From DATFPQ01 sp035264765 (GTDB lineage: Bacteria; Actinomycetota; Actinomycetes; Actinomycetales; Angustibacteraceae), in the NCBI GenBank assembly GCA_035264765.1, contig DATFPQ010000284.1:1-9659 (forward strand): a stretch of 9,659 nucleotides of DNA. Direction: 5' to 3'. The position numbers and the translations under genes were made by a program. This document shows, one piece after another, positions 1-6,270 of the stretch. Each line of letters starts with the position of its first letter. Position 1 is the first letter of the stretch. The notes beneath the pieces are model-generated. The model searched no databases. It saw nothing but the letters and a program-made list of their open reading frames with translations, and had not been told where the DNA came from.

Positions 1-399
1 GCCGCGGCGCCCGGGCTGGTGCGCGTTCTCGAGTTCGTCGTCCGCCGGGAGCACCTGCCCGTCCTGGTTCACTGCGCCGCGGGCAAGGACCGCACCGGGA
101 TCGCCGTCGCGGTCCTCCTCGCCGCGGCGGGAGTCGATGAGTCCGCCATCGTCGAGGACTACGTGGCCACGGCCTCCCGGCTCGACCGGGTCCGCGCCTC
201 GCTCGCCGTGCACCCCGCCTACCGGCACGTGAGGCCGGAGATGACCGCGGCGGAGTCGGCGCCCGCCTCGGCGATCACGGCGGTTCTGGACGCCGTGCGG
301 GCCGTCGACGGCGGTGCGGCCGGCTTCCTCGTCCGCGAGGGGGCGCGCGAGGACGACGTCCTGGCCTGGCGGGATCTCCTGCTGGAACAGCGCTCGTGA
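1..399 (+). CDS. Tyrosine/dual-specificity protein phosphatase, C-terminal part (5' end outside window)
   Basis: The reading frame is open from the first base, so the gene starts upstream; 132 residues are visible. They contain the cysteine-phosphatase P-loop HCAAGKDRTG, with nucleophile Cys25 and Arg31 of the CX5R signature (numbered from the first codon in the window). The AGKDRTG form is typical of the bacterial Y_phosphatase3 family that includes mycobacterial PtpB, whose members remove phosphate from phosphotyrosine and in some cases phosphoserine/threonine or phosphoinositides. A mostly helical C-terminal segment follows, ending in WRDLLLEQRS. No membrane segment is seen in this part. 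A GTG at 19 could act as a start, but it would leave almost nothing before the P-loop, so a longer protein cut by the window edge is far more likely. The promoter-like gap before the thiolase suggests a separate transcription unit. The family call is firm; the substrate is unknown. Confidence 0.85.
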   Translation, partial: AAAPGLVRVLEFVVRREHLPVLVHCAAGKDRTGIAVAVLLAAAGVDESAIVEDYVATASRLDRVRASLAVHPAYRHVRPEMTAAESAPASAITAVLDAVRAVDGGAAGFLVREGAREDDVLAWRDLLLEQRS

Positions 400-400
400 A

Positions 401-410
401 GAGTATACTC
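401..410. promoter_or_regulatory. Perfect 10-bp palindrome, candidate operator
   Basis: GAGTATACTC is perfectly self-complementary and sits 1 bp after the phosphatase stop, in an AT-rich patch that stands out from the surrounding GC-rich DNA. It lies 17-26 bases upstream of a TAGACT hexamer, about where the -35 region would be, so a dimeric repressor of the beta-oxidation operon could bind here. TATACT inside it (404-409) could itself be a -10 element. The role is inferred from position and symmetry only. Confidence 0.35.
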
Positions 411-426
411 ATTGATGAGAGCCCGG

Positions 427-432
427 TAGACT
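427..432 (+). promoter_or_regulatory. Candidate -10 element of the thiolase-thioesterase operon
   Basis: TAGACT matches the actinobacterial TANNNT -10 pattern and is followed by AGGGGCAC, a plausible transcription start region about 50 bases before the thiolase ATG. No convincing -35 hexamer lies at the right spacing: TTGATG at 412-417 is too close. The region 17-23 bases upstream is taken up by the palindrome at 401-410. This is a weak sequence-only prediction. Confidence 0.3.
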
Positions 433-483
433 AGGGGCACATACGCAGGCACTCTCGTCGGCGCCTGAGAGCTGGAGGATCCG

Positions 484-1629
484 ATGCGTGAAGCAGTGGT
501 GGTCGAGGCGGTCCGTACTCCCGTCGGCAAGCGGAACGGCGGCCTGTCCGCGGTGCATGCGGCGGATCTGTCCGCCGTCGTCCTCGACGAGCTGGCCCGG
601 CGGACGGGGATCGACCCCGGGATCGTCGACGACGTGATCTGGGGCTGCGTCGGCCAGGTCGGTGACCAGTCGAGCAACATCGGCCGGTTCGCGGTCCTGG
701 CGGCCGGCTGGCCCGAGAGCATCCCGGGCACGACGGTCAACCGCGCCTGCGGGTCCAGCCAGCAGGCGCTGGACTTCGCGGCGCACGCGGTGATGTCGGG
801 CCAGCAGGACGTGGTCGTCGCCGGCGGCGTCGAGGTCATGAGCGCGGTGCCGCTGGGTGCCTCCCGGGCCACCGGCATGCCGTACGGGCCGAAGGTGCTG
901 GCCCGATACGACGACTTCTCCTTCAACCAGGGCCTGTCGGCGGAGATGATCGCGGAGAAGTGGGGCTTCTCCCGGTCCCAGCTGGACGAGTTCTCCGCCC
1001 GGTCGCACGAGCGGGCCGCGGCCGCGCAGGACGCCGGTGCCTTCGAGCAGCAGATCGTCCCGGTCGAGACCGGCGACGGCACGGTGACCGCCGACGAGGG
1101 CATCCGCCGCGGCACGAGCGTCGAGTCGCTGGCCAAGCTGAAGCCGGCGTTCCGCGAGGACGGGGTGATCCACGCGGGGAACTCCTCGCAGATCTCCGAC
1201 GGCGCCGCCGCGATGCTGGTGATGACCCCGGAGCGGGCCAAGGAGCTGGGGCTGACCCCGATCGTCCGGTACCACGCCGGCGCGGTCACCGGCGCCGACC
1301 CGGTGCTCATGCTGACCGGGCCGATCCCGGCCACGGACAAGGTGCTGGCCAAGACCGGCCTGAGCGTCTCCGACATCGGGGTCTTCGAGGTGAACGAGGC
1401 CTTCGCGCCGGTGCCGCTGGCGTGGCTGGCGGAGACCGGTGCAGACGCCGAGCGGCTCAATCCGCTGGGCGGGGCGATCGCCCTCGGCCACCCGCTGGGG
1501 GCGTCCGGCGCGGTGCTGTTCACGCGCATGATCCACCACATGCGCGACAACGGGCTGCGGTACGGACTGCAGACGATGTGCGAGGGCGGCGGCACCGCCA
1601 ACGCCACCGTCGTCGAACTCGTGGGCTGA
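484..1629 (+). CDS. Acetyl-CoA C-acyltransferase (thiolase), FadA6-like
   Basis: This 381-residue protein has the normal thiolase length. The family catalyses CoA-dependent cleavage of 3-ketoacyl-CoA to acetyl- or propionyl-CoA plus a shortened acyl-CoA, in the cytoplasm. All catalytic elements are visible: nucleophile Cys89 in NRACGSSQQ, the oxyanion Asn304 in NEAFAP, His336 in GHPLGASG and the acid/base Cys366 in CEGGGTAN. The segment MLTGPIPAT and the C-terminal LQTMCEGGGTAN recall the mycobacterial FadA6 type, which acts in steroid-ring breakdown; this resemblance is from memory, not an alignment. The ATG has a good Shine-Dalgarno, GGAGGA at 474-479, four bases upstream. It is the first gene of the operon, and the dehydrogenase begins 7 bp after its stop, so co-transcription is very likely. 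Thiolytic direction is inferred from the neighbours. The exact substrate cannot be read from the sequence. Confidence 0.93.
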   Translation: MREAVVVEAVRTPVGKRNGGLSAVHAADLSAVVLDELARRTGIDPGIVDDVIWGCVGQVGDQSSNIGRFAVLAAGWPESIPGTTVNRACGSSQQALDFAAHAVMSGQQDVVVAGGVEVMSAVPLGASRATGMPYGPKVLARYDDFSFNQGLSAEMIAEKWGFSRSQLDEFSARSHERAAAAQDAGAFEQQIVPVETGDGTVTADEGIRRGTSVESLAKLKPAFREDGVIHAGNSSQISDGAAAMLVMTPERAKELGLTPIVRYHAGAVTGADPVLMLTGPIPATDKVLAKTGLSVSDIGVFEVNEAFAPVPLAWLAETGADAERLNPLGGAIALGHPLGASGAVLFTRMIHHMRDNGLRYGLQTMCEGGGTANATVVELVG

Positions 1630-1636
1630 GCGCGGC

Positions 1637-2785
1637 ATGCGACGGGACGTCTTCACGGCCGACCACGAGGCGTTCCGCCAGGTCATCGCCTCCTTCGTGA
1701 GCAAGGAGGTCGTGCCGCACTTCCCGTCCTGGGAGGAGGCCGGCCGGGTCCCGCGGGAGGTGTTCGCGGCACTCGGTGAGCTCGGTGCGCTGGGCACCGC
1801 GATACCGGAGGAGTACGGCGGCGGGGGGCAGGCCGACTACCGGTACAACGTCGTCCTCCAGGAGGAGGCCGCGCGCCAGCTGGTCAACCTGGGCACGCTG
1901 CGCACCCAGCTCGACATCGTCCTGCCCTACTTCCTGGCCTACGCGAACGAGGAGCAGCGGCAACGCTGGTTCCCCGGGCTCGCCGCCGGCGAGCTGCTCA
2001 CGGCGATCGCCATGACCGAGCCGGACACCGGATCGGATCTCGCCGGCATGCGTACCACCGCGGTCCGCGACGGCGACTCCTACGTCCTGAACGGCGCCAA
2101 GACGTTCATCACCGGCGGGATCCAGGCCGACCTGGTGATCGTCGTCGCCCGCACGGCCACCGATCCGGAGAACCGCCGGGCCGGCCTGACGCTGCTCGTG
2201 GTCCAGGACGGCATGCCCGGCTACACCCACGGCAAGAAGCTGGAGAAGCTCGGCCAGCGGGCGCAGGACACCGCGGAGCTGAGCTTCGCCGACGTCCGCG
2301 TACCGGTCGCCAACCGGCTGGGCGAGGAGGGGCAGGCCTTCGGCTACCTGGGGAACAACCTCGCCCAGGAGCGGCTGACCATCGCCATCGGCTCGGTGGC
2401 CCAGTCATGGGGGGCGCTGCAGGCGACGATCGAGTACGTCAAGGGACGCAAGGCCTTCGGCACGCCGGTCGCCTCGTTCCAGAACACCAAGTTCGAGCTC
2501 GCGGCCCTGTCCGCCGAGATCGAGGCGGGCCAGGCGATGGTGGACCGGGCCATCAACGAGCACGTCCGCGGGGAGCTCTCCGGTTCCGACGCCGCACGCG
2601 TGAAGCTGTTCTGCACCGAGATGCAGGGCCGCGTCATGGATCGCTGCCTGCAGCTCTTCGGTGGTTACGGCTACATCCTCGAGTACCCCATCGCCCGGCT
2701 GTACGCCGATGCGCGGGTCACGCGGATCTACGGCGGCACCAGCGAGGTGCTCAAGACGATCATCAGCAAGTCACTCGGTCTCTAG
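1637..2785 (+). CDS. Acyl-CoA dehydrogenase, LCAD/IVD-type active site
   Basis: This 382-residue FAD enzyme introduces the alpha,beta double bond into an acyl-CoA, passing electrons to electron-transfer flavoprotein. The domains are the usual three: N-terminal helical (about 5-120), middle beta (about 121-235, with TEPDTGSDLAG at 127-137 contacting flavin and substrate) and C-terminal helical (about 240-380, with YVKGRKAFG and FGGYGYILEYPIARLYADAR). At the position where medium-chain enzymes carry the catalytic Glu (IYEGT) this protein has Gly366 (IYGGT). Instead Glu245 in LAQERL lies where long-chain and isovaleryl-CoA dehydrogenases keep their base, so Glu245 is the predicted catalytic residue. 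That location is associated with long-chain or branched substrates. The ATG is 7 bp after the thiolase stop with no strong ribosome site, suggesting translational coupling. The family is certain; the substrate is not. Confidence 0.93.
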   Translation: MRRDVFTADHEAFRQVIASFVSKEVVPHFPSWEEAGRVPREVFAALGELGALGTAIPEEYGGGGQADYRYNVVLQEEAARQLVNLGTLRTQLDIVLPYFLAYANEEQRQRWFPGLAAGELLTAIAMTEPDTGSDLAGMRTTAVRDGDSYVLNGAKTFITGGIQADLVIVVARTATDPENRRAGLTLLVVQDGMPGYTHGKKLEKLGQRAQDTAELSFADVRVPVANRLGEEGQAFGYLGNNLAQERLTIAIGSVAQSWGALQATIEYVKGRKAFGTPVASFQNTKFELAALSAEIEAGQAMVDRAINEHVRGELSGSDAARVKLFCTEMQGRVMDRCLQLFGGYGYILEYPIARLYADARVTRIYGGTSEVLKTIISKSLGL

Positions 2786-2799
2786 GAACAGGACAGAAC

Positions 2800-3570
2800 A
2801 TGCGGATCGACGGCATCTCGGCACTGGTCACCGGCGGCGCATCCGGCCTCGGGCTGGCCACCGCCCGGCGCCTGGTCGAGGCGGGCGCGGCCCGCGTCGT
2901 CCTACTGGACCTGCCGGCCTCACCCGGTGAGCAGGCAGCCGCCGACCTCGGCAAGGCGGCCCAGTTCGTGCCGGGCGACATCACCGAGGAGGCGGGCGTC
3001 CAGGCAGCCCTGGACGCGGCGGAGGAGGTCGCACCGCTGCGCGCGGTCGTGCACTGCGCCGGCCGCGGCGGAGACCGGGTGCGCATCATCGACAAGCAGC
3101 GCACCCCGGGGGCGCTCGACACCTTCGAGCAGGTCCTCAAGACCAACCTGGTCGGCACGTACAACGTGCTGCGGCTGGCGGCGGCCCGCATGAGCGGCAA
3201 CGAGGTCGTCGACGGCGATCGCGGTGCCGTCGTCCTCACCGCTTCGGTGGCCGCCTTCGACGGGCAGATCGGGCAGACCTCCTACTCGGCGTCGAAGGCC
3301 GGGGTGCACGGCATCACGCTGGTCGCGGCCCGTGACCTCGCCAGCTGGGCGATCCGGGTGAACACCATCGCGCCGGGTGTCTTCGACACGCCGATGCTGG
3401 CCCGTCTGCGGGACGACATCCGGCAGGGCCTCGCCGATTCGGTGCCGCACCCCAAGCGGCTCGGGAGCGCCGAGGACTACGCGCACATGGCGCTGAGCCT
3501 GCTGGAGAACAGCTATGTGAACGGGCACACCGTCCGGCTGGACGGCGCCATCCGGATGGCGCCCCGATGA
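2800..3570 (+). CDS. SDR-family 3-hydroxyacyl-CoA dehydrogenase (type II, HSD17B10-like)
   Basis: This 256-residue classical short-chain dehydrogenase closely follows human HSD10 (3-hydroxyacyl-CoA dehydrogenase type 2) from end to end: TGGASGLGLATA near the N-terminus, TASVAAF before the active site, and LDGAIRM at the C-terminus. The nucleotide motif is TGGASGLG (11-18). Asp37 at the end of the second strand favours NAD over NADP. The catalytic set is Asn116, Ser149, Tyr162 and Lys166 (YSASK). It should oxidise 3-hydroxyacyl-CoA to 3-ketoacyl-CoA, supplying the thiolase; HSD10 relatives accept 2-methyl-branched acyl-CoAs and steroids. The frame is open far upstream into the dehydrogenase gene, but the ATG at 2800, with AGGAC a few bases before it, aligns with the start of the Rossmann fold. 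It begins 14 bp after the preceding stop, and its own stop overlaps the next start by 4 bp (ATGA). Confidence 0.92.
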   Translation: MRIDGISALVTGGASGLGLATARRLVEAGAARVVLLDLPASPGEQAAADLGKAAQFVPGDITEEAGVQAALDAAEEVAPLRAVVHCAGRGGDRVRIIDKQRTPGALDTFEQVLKTNLVGTYNVLRLAAARMSGNEVVDGDRGAVVLTASVAAFDGQIGQTSYSASKAGVHGITLVAARDLASWAIRVNTIAPGVFDTPMLARLRDDIRQGLADSVPHPKRLGSAEDYAHMALSLLENSYVNGHTVRLDGAIRMAPR

Positions 3571-4349
3571 CGTCCCCGGCGGGTCTCGACAGCGAGGTGC
3601 GGGTCGAGGAGACCGACGGCGTCCTCGTCGTCACCATCGACCGGCCCGAGCAGCGCAACGCGATGACCCGGGCGGCATCCGCCCGGATCGCGGAAGCGAT
3701 GGACGAGCTGGACGCCCGGTCCGACCTCGGTGCCGCGGTCCTCACCGGGGCGGGCGGTACTTTCTGCGCCGGCATGGATCTCAAGCGCTTCCTGGCCGGG
3801 GAGACGTCCTCGATCCCGGGCCGCGGCTTCGGCGGGCTCACCGAGGCGCCGCCGGCCAAGCCGCTGATCGCTGCGGTCGAGGGCTGGGCGCTCGCCGGTG
3901 GGTTCGAGCTGCTGCTGGCCTGCGACATGGTCGTCGCGGGGGCATCCGCGCGGTTCGGACTGCCCGAGGTCAAGCGCGGGCTCGTTGCCCGGGCCGGGGG
4001 CCTGCTGCGGCTTCCGCAGCGCCTTCCCCGGGCCGTCGCGCTGGAGATGGTGCTCACCGGAGATCCGCTGTCGGCCACCCGCGCGGAGACGCTCGGGCTG
4101 GTCAACCGGGTGGTACCGGACGGCGAGGCGCTGGCCGGGGCGCTCGAGCTCGCCCACGCGGTCGCCGCCAACGCCCCACTCGCACTGGCGGCGTCCAAGC
4201 GCATCCTCGTCGAGTCGGCCGGCTGGCCGCTCGAGGAACAGTGGACCCGCCAGGCCGGGATCGCTGATCCGGTGTTCAGCTCCGCGGACGCGCAGGAGGG
4301 GTCCCGGGCGTTCGCCGAGAAGCGGCCGGCCCGGTGGCAGGCGCGGTGA
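3567..4349 (+). CDS. Enoyl-CoA hydratase/isomerase family protein (crotonase), copy 1
   Basis: This 260-residue protein is of typical crotonase length. The family usually adds water across the double bond of 2-enoyl-CoA. The oxyanion-hole segments are FCAGMDL (66-72) and WALAGGFE (107-114). Both glutamates used by true hydratases are present: Glu114 in GGFELL and Glu134 in GLPEVKRG. Hydratase activity is therefore more likely than isomerase or hydrolase activity, though a related reaction is not excluded. The C-terminal segment with SADAQEGSRAFAEKRPARW is the usual trimer-forming end. Its ATG overlaps the SDR stop (ATGA, 3567-3570), so translation is coupled. It fits between the dehydrogenase and the SDR in the pathway. 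A second, strongly similar gene lies at 5462-6238. Confidence 0.92.
   Translation: MTSPAGLDSEVRVEETDGVLVVTIDRPEQRNAMTRAASARIAEAMDELDARSDLGAAVLTGAGGTFCAGMDLKRFLAGETSSIPGRGFGGLTEAPPAKPLIAAVEGWALAGGFELLLACDMVVAGASARFGLPEVKRGLVARAGGLLRLPQRLPRAVALEMVLTGDPLSATRAETLGLVNRVVPDGEALAGALELAHAVAANAPLALAASKRILVESAGWPLEEQWTRQAGIADPVFSSADAQEGSRAFAEKRPARWQAR
3894..3937 (+). repeat. Near-identical 44-bp segment shared by the two crotonase genes (copy 1)
   Basis: These 44 bases match 5786-5829 with only three differences by direct comparison, all at third codon positions. They encode AGGFELLLACDMVV, which carries the first catalytic glutamate. The match reflects the paralogous relationship of the two hydratase genes rather than a mobile repeat, but it could support recombination that would delete the thioesterase gene between them. 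Confidence 0.7.
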
Positions 4350-5251
4350 GCGGTGAACGGCGGTCGAGCATCGCGACGATGCTCGACCTGGAGACCATCG
4401 ATGCCGGCCTGTTCCGGGGTCGGAGCACCTGGAAGCCGTCGATGCGCGTGTTCGGCGGGGAGGTGGCTGCGCAGTCGCTGATCGCGGCCGGGCGGACCGT
4501 GCCGGCAGGGCGGCCGGTGCACTCGCTGCACGCCTACTTCCTGCGCCCGGGGAGCGCCGCGCTCCCGGTCGTGTACGACGTGGAGACCATCCGCGACGGC
4601 GGCAGCTACACCACGCGGCGGGTCACGGCCCGGCAGCAGGGGGAGGCGACCTTCAGCCTCTCGGCGTCGTTCCACGCGCCCGAGAACGGATTCGCCCACC
4701 AGGTGCCGCAGCCGACCATGCCCCCACCCGACGACCTGCCGGGCACCGAGGAGGCGATGGCCGACGCCGACGAGCTGACCCGGCAGTGGTTCAGCGGGCT
4801 GGCCCAGCGCCATCCCTTCGACCTGCGCATCGACGGCGAGCTGCCCCGGTTCGCCACCGCTCGGGGGGAGCGCTCCGCGCCGCGCCAGCGCTTTTGGTTC
4901 CGCTCCCGGGAAGCGCTGCCCGACGACCAGCTCGTGCACAGCTGCGCCGCCACGTACGCCTCCGACATGCTGCTGCTCTCGGTGTCGCTGGGGCCGCACG
5001 ACGCGATGTTCGGCGCTGCCGACGTGGCCTTCGCCAGCCTCGACCACGCGGTCTGGTTCCACGGGCCGTTCCGGGCCGACGATTGGCTCTACTACGACCA
5101 GGAGGGCACCTGGGCCGGGGGTGGTCGCGCGATCTGCCACGGCCGGATGTTCGACAGGTCCGGCCGGCTGGTGGTCAGCGTCATGCAGGAAGGCATGATC
5201 CGAAAGATCGATCCGGACCGCGCAGCGCGCCGGGCCGGTCCCGGGCCCTGA
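4346..5251 (+). CDS. tesB: Acyl-CoA thioesterase II (TesB family)
   Basis: This is a 301-residue double-hotdog thioesterase, close in length to Escherichia coli TesB, that hydrolyses acyl-CoA to free acid and CoA. The N-terminal hotdog (about 12-115) has the family segments VFGGEVAAQSL and HSLHAYFLRPG. The C-terminal hotdog (about 180-290) carries the TesB catalytic triad equivalents: Asp207 (YASDMLLL), Thr255 (QEGTWAGG) and Gln281 (VMQEGMIRK). In a beta-oxidation operon it probably rescues CoA from stalled intermediates or releases an end product. The start chosen is the GTG at 4346, which overlaps the hydratase stop as GTGA. An in-frame GTG at 4334 would give 305 residues and a 16-bp overlap; neither has a strong ribosome site. 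It is the last gene of the tightly packed plus-strand group. Confidence 0.92.
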   Translation: MSGERRSSIATMLDLETIDAGLFRGRSTWKPSMRVFGGEVAAQSLIAAGRTVPAGRPVHSLHAYFLRPGSAALPVVYDVETIRDGGSYTTRRVTARQQGEATFSLSASFHAPENGFAHQVPQPTMPPPDDLPGTEEAMADADELTRQWFSGLAQRHPFDLRIDGELPRFATARGERSAPRQRFWFRSREALPDDQLVHSCAATYASDMLLLSVSLGPHDAMFGAADVAFASLDHAVWFHGPFRADDWLYYDQEGTWAGGGRAICHGRMFDRSGRLVVSVMQEGMIRKIDPDRAARRAGPGP

Positions 5252-5254
5252 CCG

Positions 5255-5277
5255 GGAGCCGGACGGTCCGAAGCTCC
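5255..5277 (+). terminator. Candidate hairpin terminator after the thioesterase gene
   Basis: Beginning 3 bp after the tesB stop, GGAGCCGG (5255-5262) can pair with CCG (5268-5270) plus GCTCC (5273-5277), leaving a two-base AA bulge and a 5-base loop. No T-run follows, so if this works it is as the U-tract-poor hairpin common in actinobacteria. GC-rich DNA makes chance hairpins frequent, hence the low confidence. Confidence 0.35.
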
Positions 5278-5327
5278 GGGGCCCACTAGCCTGCTGCCGG
5301 CTCCGTCGCACGTGACGACCGCAGGCT

Positions 5328-5341
5328 GTGCGGCGCCGCAC
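5328..5341. promoter_or_regulatory. Perfect 14-bp palindrome in the gap before the second hydratase
   Basis: GTGCGGCGCCGCAC is perfectly self-complementary across 14 bases. It lies in the non-coding gap, about 120 bases before the second hydratase start. It could be a repressor operator for that gene. It could also be a snap-back hairpin, although with no loop it forms one poorly. The role is inferred from symmetry and position. Confidence 0.35.
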
Positions 5342-5367
5342 CTCAGGGCACTGTCCGAGTGGCCTGG

Positions 5368-5393
5368 GCACAATCATCACACTGATTCTGTGC
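5368..5393. promoter_or_regulatory. Imperfect inverted repeat in an AT-richer patch, candidate operator or promoter region
   Basis: The arms GCACAATCA (5368-5376) and TGATTCTGTGC (5383-5393) are reverse complements apart from a two-base indel. They flank a short AT-rich centre, in contrast to the GC-rich surroundings. The element ends 68 bases before the second hydratase start, where a promoter and its regulator would be expected. No -35/-10 pair with proper spacing could be assigned with confidence. Confidence 0.35.
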
Positions 5394-5448
5394 TTTGCTG
5401 ACGTGGCCCGCTCACAGCCAGGGGGCAATGCTGCCTCGGGCAGCGGAC

Positions 5449-5455
5449 GAGGGGA
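5449..5455 (+). promoter_or_regulatory. Ribosome binding site that sets the start of the second hydratase
   Basis: GAGGGGA is a strong Shine-Dalgarno sequence. It directly abuts the GTG at 5456, too close for that codon to be used, but lies 6 bases before the in-frame GTG at 5462. That favours 5462 as the true start. Confidence 0.65.
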
Positions 5456-5461
5456 GTGACA

Positions 5462-6238
5462 GTGGCGGCGGTGGAGTCGGCGCGGCACGGTGCGGTCCAG
5501 GTGCTGCGCATCAACCGGCCGGAGGCGCGCAACGCGCTGAACCCGGCTGTCCTGACCGGCATCGGCGTGGGCATCGAGCAGGCCGATGCCGACCCCGAGG
5601 TCCGGGCCATCGTCGTGACGGCGACCGGAGACCGTGCGTTCTGCGCGGGGATGGATCTGCGCGGCTTCGCGGCCGGCCGCGCGGCCCTGAGCGCTGAGGA
5701 CGAACGCGGGCTCGCTGCCTACCTGCGCTTCGTGCGCGAGGGCGTGGACACCCCCGTGATCGGCGCGGCGAACGCCACCGCGGTCGCCGGCGGGTTCGAG
5801 CTGCTCCTGGCCTGCGACATGGTGGTCGCCTCGTCGGCGGCCCGCTTCGGACTGCCGGAGGTGCAGCGCGGGCTGTTCCCCGCGGGCGGCGGCGTGTTCC
5901 TCGGCCGGCGCATCCCGGCAGCGGTCGCTCTCGAGCTGGTGCTCACCGGGGACCAGGTCGACGCTCCGCGCGCCGCGGCGCTCGGGCTGATCAACCGGGT
6001 GGTCGACCCCGACCGGGTGCTGCCAGAGGCCATCGCCCTCGCCGAGCGGGTCGCGGCCAACGGCCCGCTCGGCGTGCAGGCGGCCAAGCGGCTCGTGCGC
6101 GCCTCGGCGACGCTTCCGGACGCCGAGGTGTGGGCGCTCCAGGAACAACTGCACCCCGGGGTCTTCGGCAGCCAGGACGCCAAGGAGGGGGCAACGGCCT
6201 TCATCGAGCGCCGCAGCCCCGTCTGGCAGGGCCGCTGA
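5462..6238 (+). CDS. Enoyl-CoA hydratase/isomerase family protein (crotonase), copy 2
   Basis: This 258-residue crotonase is a paralogue of the protein at 3567-4349. Both share GGFELLLACDMVVA, ARFGLPEV-RGL, VALE-VLTGD and a C-terminal GSQDAKEG-like end. CAGMDL (61-66) and VAGGFE (108-113) form the oxyanion hole, and both catalytic glutamates, Glu113 and Glu133, are present, so hydration of 2-enoyl-CoA is predicted. The GTG at 5462 is chosen over 5456 because the strong ribosome site GAGGGGA ends at 5455. Unlike the other plus-strand genes it is preceded by a 210-bp gap with inverted repeats, suggesting its own promoter and perhaps separate control. Its stop faces the stop of the minus-strand operon 21 bp away. 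It may have a substrate range different from copy 1; that is inference. Confidence 0.9.
   Translation: MAAVESARHGAVQVLRINRPEARNALNPAVLTGIGVGIEQADADPEVRAIVVTATGDRAFCAGMDLRGFAAGRAALSAEDERGLAAYLRFVREGVDTPVIGAANATAVAGGFELLLACDMVVASSAARFGLPEVQRGLFPAGGGVFLGRRIPAAVALELVLTGDQVDAPRAAALGLINRVVDPDRVLPEAIALAERVAANGPLGVQAAKRLVRASATLPDAEVWALQEQLHPGVFGSQDAKEGATAFIERRSPVWQGR
5786..5829 (+). repeat. Near-identical 44-bp segment shared by the two crotonase genes (copy 2)
   Basis: This is the partner of the segment at 3894-3937, differing at three third-codon positions. It encodes AGGFELLLACDMVV around the first catalytic glutamate of the second hydratase. Confidence 0.7.
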
Positions 6239-6240
6239 GA

Positions 6241-6270
6241 CCGGCGGCTCGCGCCGTGATCAACCGCCGG
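6241..6270. terminator. Candidate bidirectional terminator between convergent genes
   Basis: CCGGCGG (6241-6247) and CCGCCGG (6264-6270) form a perfect 7-bp inverted repeat around a 16-base loop. A smaller alternative stem, CGGCG (6242-6246) with CGCCG (6252-6256), sits within it. The element lies in the 21-bp gap between two facing stops and runs into the last codons of the minus-strand gene. No T-run is present on either strand. The location suits transcription termination from both sides, but hairpins of this strength are common by chance here. Confidence 0.35.

Noticed and set aside
412..432. TTGATG (412-417) and TAGACT (427-432) as a -35/-10 promoter pair
   Set aside because: The spacer is only 9 bases, too short for a sigma-70 type promoter. 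Only the -10-like hexamer is kept as a weak candidate.
484..1629. Calling the thiolase a member of a KstR2-controlled steroid-ring operon
   Set aside because: FadA6-like segments are suggestive, but no IpdAB, FadD3 or other signature genes are present, and no AAGCAAG-type KstR2 half-sites were seen upstream.
409..1797. Long minus-strand open frames (two of 462 codons) opposite the thiolase gene
   Set aside because: They are mirror frames of a thiolase with all active-site residues, and their translations show only biased composition.
2407..2799. An N-terminal extension of the SDR running back into the dehydrogenase gene
   Set aside because: The extra residues are Arg-rich shadow sequence of the dehydrogenase. 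The HSD10-like protein aligns from the ATG at 2800, which has its own ribosome site.
3314..6154. A 946-codon open frame on the minus strand across the SDR, hydratase and thioesterase genes
   Set aside because: It is antisense to four genes with intact catalytic motifs. Its translation is Arg/Gly/His-rich and low in complexity, without recognisable motifs. In GC-rich DNA the opposite frame of real genes stays open by codon bias.
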